Origin: an uncultured Rhizobiaceae group bacterium | GTDB taxonomy: Bacteria > Pseudomonadota > Alphaproteobacteria > Rhizobiales > Rhizobiaceae | DNA length: 6,639 nucleotides | Direction of reading: 5' to 3' | Assembly (NCBI GenBank): GCA_937951455.1 | Contig: CALFBU010000260.1 | Location: forward strand, 1-6,639 | Part shown: piece after piece, positions 5,738 through 6,639 of the stretch | How positions within the stretch are numbered: position 1 is the stretch's first letter | Layout: each line of letters opens with the position of its first letter | Notes under the pieces: model-generated | Databases searched by the model: none | Told to the model about the DNA's origin: nothing | What the model saw: only the letters and a program-made list of their open reading frames with translations | Program-made: the position numbers and the translations under genes

Positions 5738-6639
5738 ATGGCTGACTATTATTCTATATTAGAAAAAACGATTTCAGGATTGCCTAACAATACACCTGAA
5801 GTTCGTAACGCGGTTTATAAAAAAGCCAGAACTGCGATTGAAACCCAACTGCGCAATATGAACCCTGTGCCGAGTGAGGAAGCGATTAATTCGCAGTTGA
5901 AACTGCTTGAAGAGGCAATTGTTTTAATTGACTCAGAATATGCAGTAGTAGCCGATCCACTGCCTGTTCTTGAGGAAGAGCCGCCACAAGCTGAATTACC
6001 GCCTGAACTTGTAGATGAGCCTGTGGCTCCCGAAGCACCGGCTTCGCCTGTCGTTTCCGAGCCCATACCTGCACCACAAGAGCCAGTGACTGCGCCTCCT
6101 GAAACGCAAAATGTCGTTGATAGTGTTGAAACTGCAATTGATCGGGTTCAAGCTGAAATGCCCGCCGACGTTGGGACTTCTGAAACTGTAATGGCTACGC
6201 CTATTGCAGAAAGTTCTGTTACCGTGCCTGCAGCTTCAGCCGATGAAGTGGCTTCAGTCAGTGTTGATCCCGCCACCAAAGATATTCTTGAGCCGATTGT
6301 TGCTGCAGACCCTGGCAATGTTACTCAGCAAGAGTTTGACATGCCCGAAGAAAAATCAGGTGGGTTTTTGGGTGGCTTGGTCAAATTATTGGTTATTCTT
6401 GGATTGCTTGGTGGTGCAGGATACGCAGTTTGGAAAAATAAAGATGAATTAACGAGCTTCGCCAGCAATCTCATGTCGCCATCGCAAGTGGCTGAAGAAG
6501 AGACGACGCCTGAGCCGGAACCTGTTACTACTGAACCTGAAGTTGCAGTAACGCAACCTGAACCTGAAGTTGTTGAACCGCAAGCACCTGAGCCAGTTGA
6601 GCCTGAAATTGCGGAGCCAGTCATTACTGAGCCTGAAGT
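5738..6639 (+). CDS. Uncharacterised Pro/Glu-rich single-pass membrane protein, 3' end outside window
   Basis: An open frame runs from ATG 5738 to the window edge without a stop (300 codons visible). An in-frame TAA at 5717 excludes an earlier start; GGGG lies unusually close to the ATG. Residues 1 to about 70 (MADYYSILEKTISGLPNNTP onward) look like a compact helical domain with many Arg/Lys/Glu and no signal peptide. I recall similar openings in rhizobial hypothetical proteins, but cannot confirm a family. Residues ~72-205 are acidic and rich in Pro, Ala, Glu and Val, so probably disordered. A Gly-rich hydrophobic segment (GGFLGGLVKLLVILGLLGG and on, 208-232, with Lys216 inside) ends at WKNK and is a likely transmembrane helix. 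A second Pro/Glu-rich stretch, from about 248 to the edge, has repeated EPEV/EPV units. The likely layout is a cytoplasmic domain, linker, membrane anchor, and a Pro/Glu-rich part on the other side leading to an unseen C-terminal domain. Function unknown. Confidence 0.85.
   Translation, partial: MADYYSILEKTISGLPNNTPEVRNAVYKKARTAIETQLRNMNPVPSEEAINSQLKLLEEAIVLIDSEYAVVADPLPVLEEEPPQAELPPELVDEPVAPEAPASPVVSEPIPAPQEPVTAPPETQNVVDSVETAIDRVQAEMPADVGTSETVMATPIAESSVTVPAASADEVASVSVDPATKDILEPIVAADPGNVTQQEFDMPEEKSGGFLGGLVKLLVILGLLGGAGYAVWKNKDELTSFASNLMSPSQVAEEETTPEPEPVTTEPEVAVTQPEPEVVEPQAPEPVEPEIAEPVITEPE
6531..6572 (+). repeat. Exact 15-base direct repeat in the Pro/Glu-rich coding stretch
   Basis: CTGAACCTGAAGTTG occurs at 6531-6545 and again at 6558-6572, exactly 27 bases (9 codons) apart and in frame, encoding EPEV both times. 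A related GAGCCTGAAGT lies at the window edge. Identity at the DNA level suggests recent duplication within the low-complexity tract, although codon bias in an EP-rich protein contributes. Confidence 0.6.

Noticed and set aside
5815..6137. Two overlapping open frames antisense to the last gene, one Ser/Gly/Thr-rich and one Gln/Ala-rich
   Set aside because: Both are explained by reading the complement of Pro/Glu/Ala-rich codons; they lack plausible starts and conflict with the clear sense frame.
6325..6624. Antisense open frame rich in Ser, Gly and Thr
   Set aside because: It is the complement of the repeated GAA/CCT-type codons of the sense gene, with no ribosome site and no recognisable domain.
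1..6639. Mobile element, CRISPR array, toxin-antitoxin or defence system
   Set aside because: No transposase, integrase, spaced repeat array, att-like duplication or defence domain was seen on either strand; the genes are core or envelope functions.

Overview
The window looks like a chromosomal segment of an alphaproteobacterium, most likely a member of the Hyphomicrobiales (Rhizobiales) with lower GC than usual for that group (roughly mid-40s percent, by eye). The grounds are the wording of GlmM and PurA, two outer-membrane barrel proteins of the Omp25/Omp31-like type, a CtrA-like operator, and a purA-linked protein that begins MADYYS, a start I recall from rhizobial hypothetical proteins. 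No genus can be assigned from the sequence alone.

Layout. 1-1036: 3' three quarters of glmM (phosphoglucosamine mutase), closed by a strong intrinsic terminator. 1100-1240: a short regulatory stretch with 13-bp tandem repeats, a palindromic CtrA-like box and a candidate promoter. 1241-2179 and 2270-3208: two tandem, diverged outer-membrane beta-barrel paralogues, both 312 aa, separated by a perfect hairpin. 3237-3271: a bidirectional terminator that runs into the end of the next, convergent gene. 3251-4165 (minus strand): a 10-TM EamA/DMT transporter. 4166-4369: divergent intergenic region with a candidate purA promoter. 4370-5665: complete purA (adenylosuccinate synthetase). 5738 to window end: an open-ended, unnamed gene for a protein with a helical N-terminal domain, long Pro/Glu-rich stretches and one membrane segment.

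How they fit together. GlmM feeds UDP-GlcNAc synthesis for peptidoglycan and LPS, and the two barrels are envelope proteins, so the left half is an envelope block; the CtrA-like site suggests that at least the first barrel gene may be tied to the cell cycle. PurA is housekeeping purine synthesis. The last gene follows purA on the same strand after 72 bp and is probably also an envelope or membrane-anchored protein.

I see no mobile element, CRISPR array, RNA gene or defence system. Most of the window is ordinary core genome. The points most worth a second look are the operator cluster at 1118-1166, the barrel pair with its cysteine pattern and C-terminal tail, and the uncharacterised Pro/Glu-rich membrane protein at the right edge.
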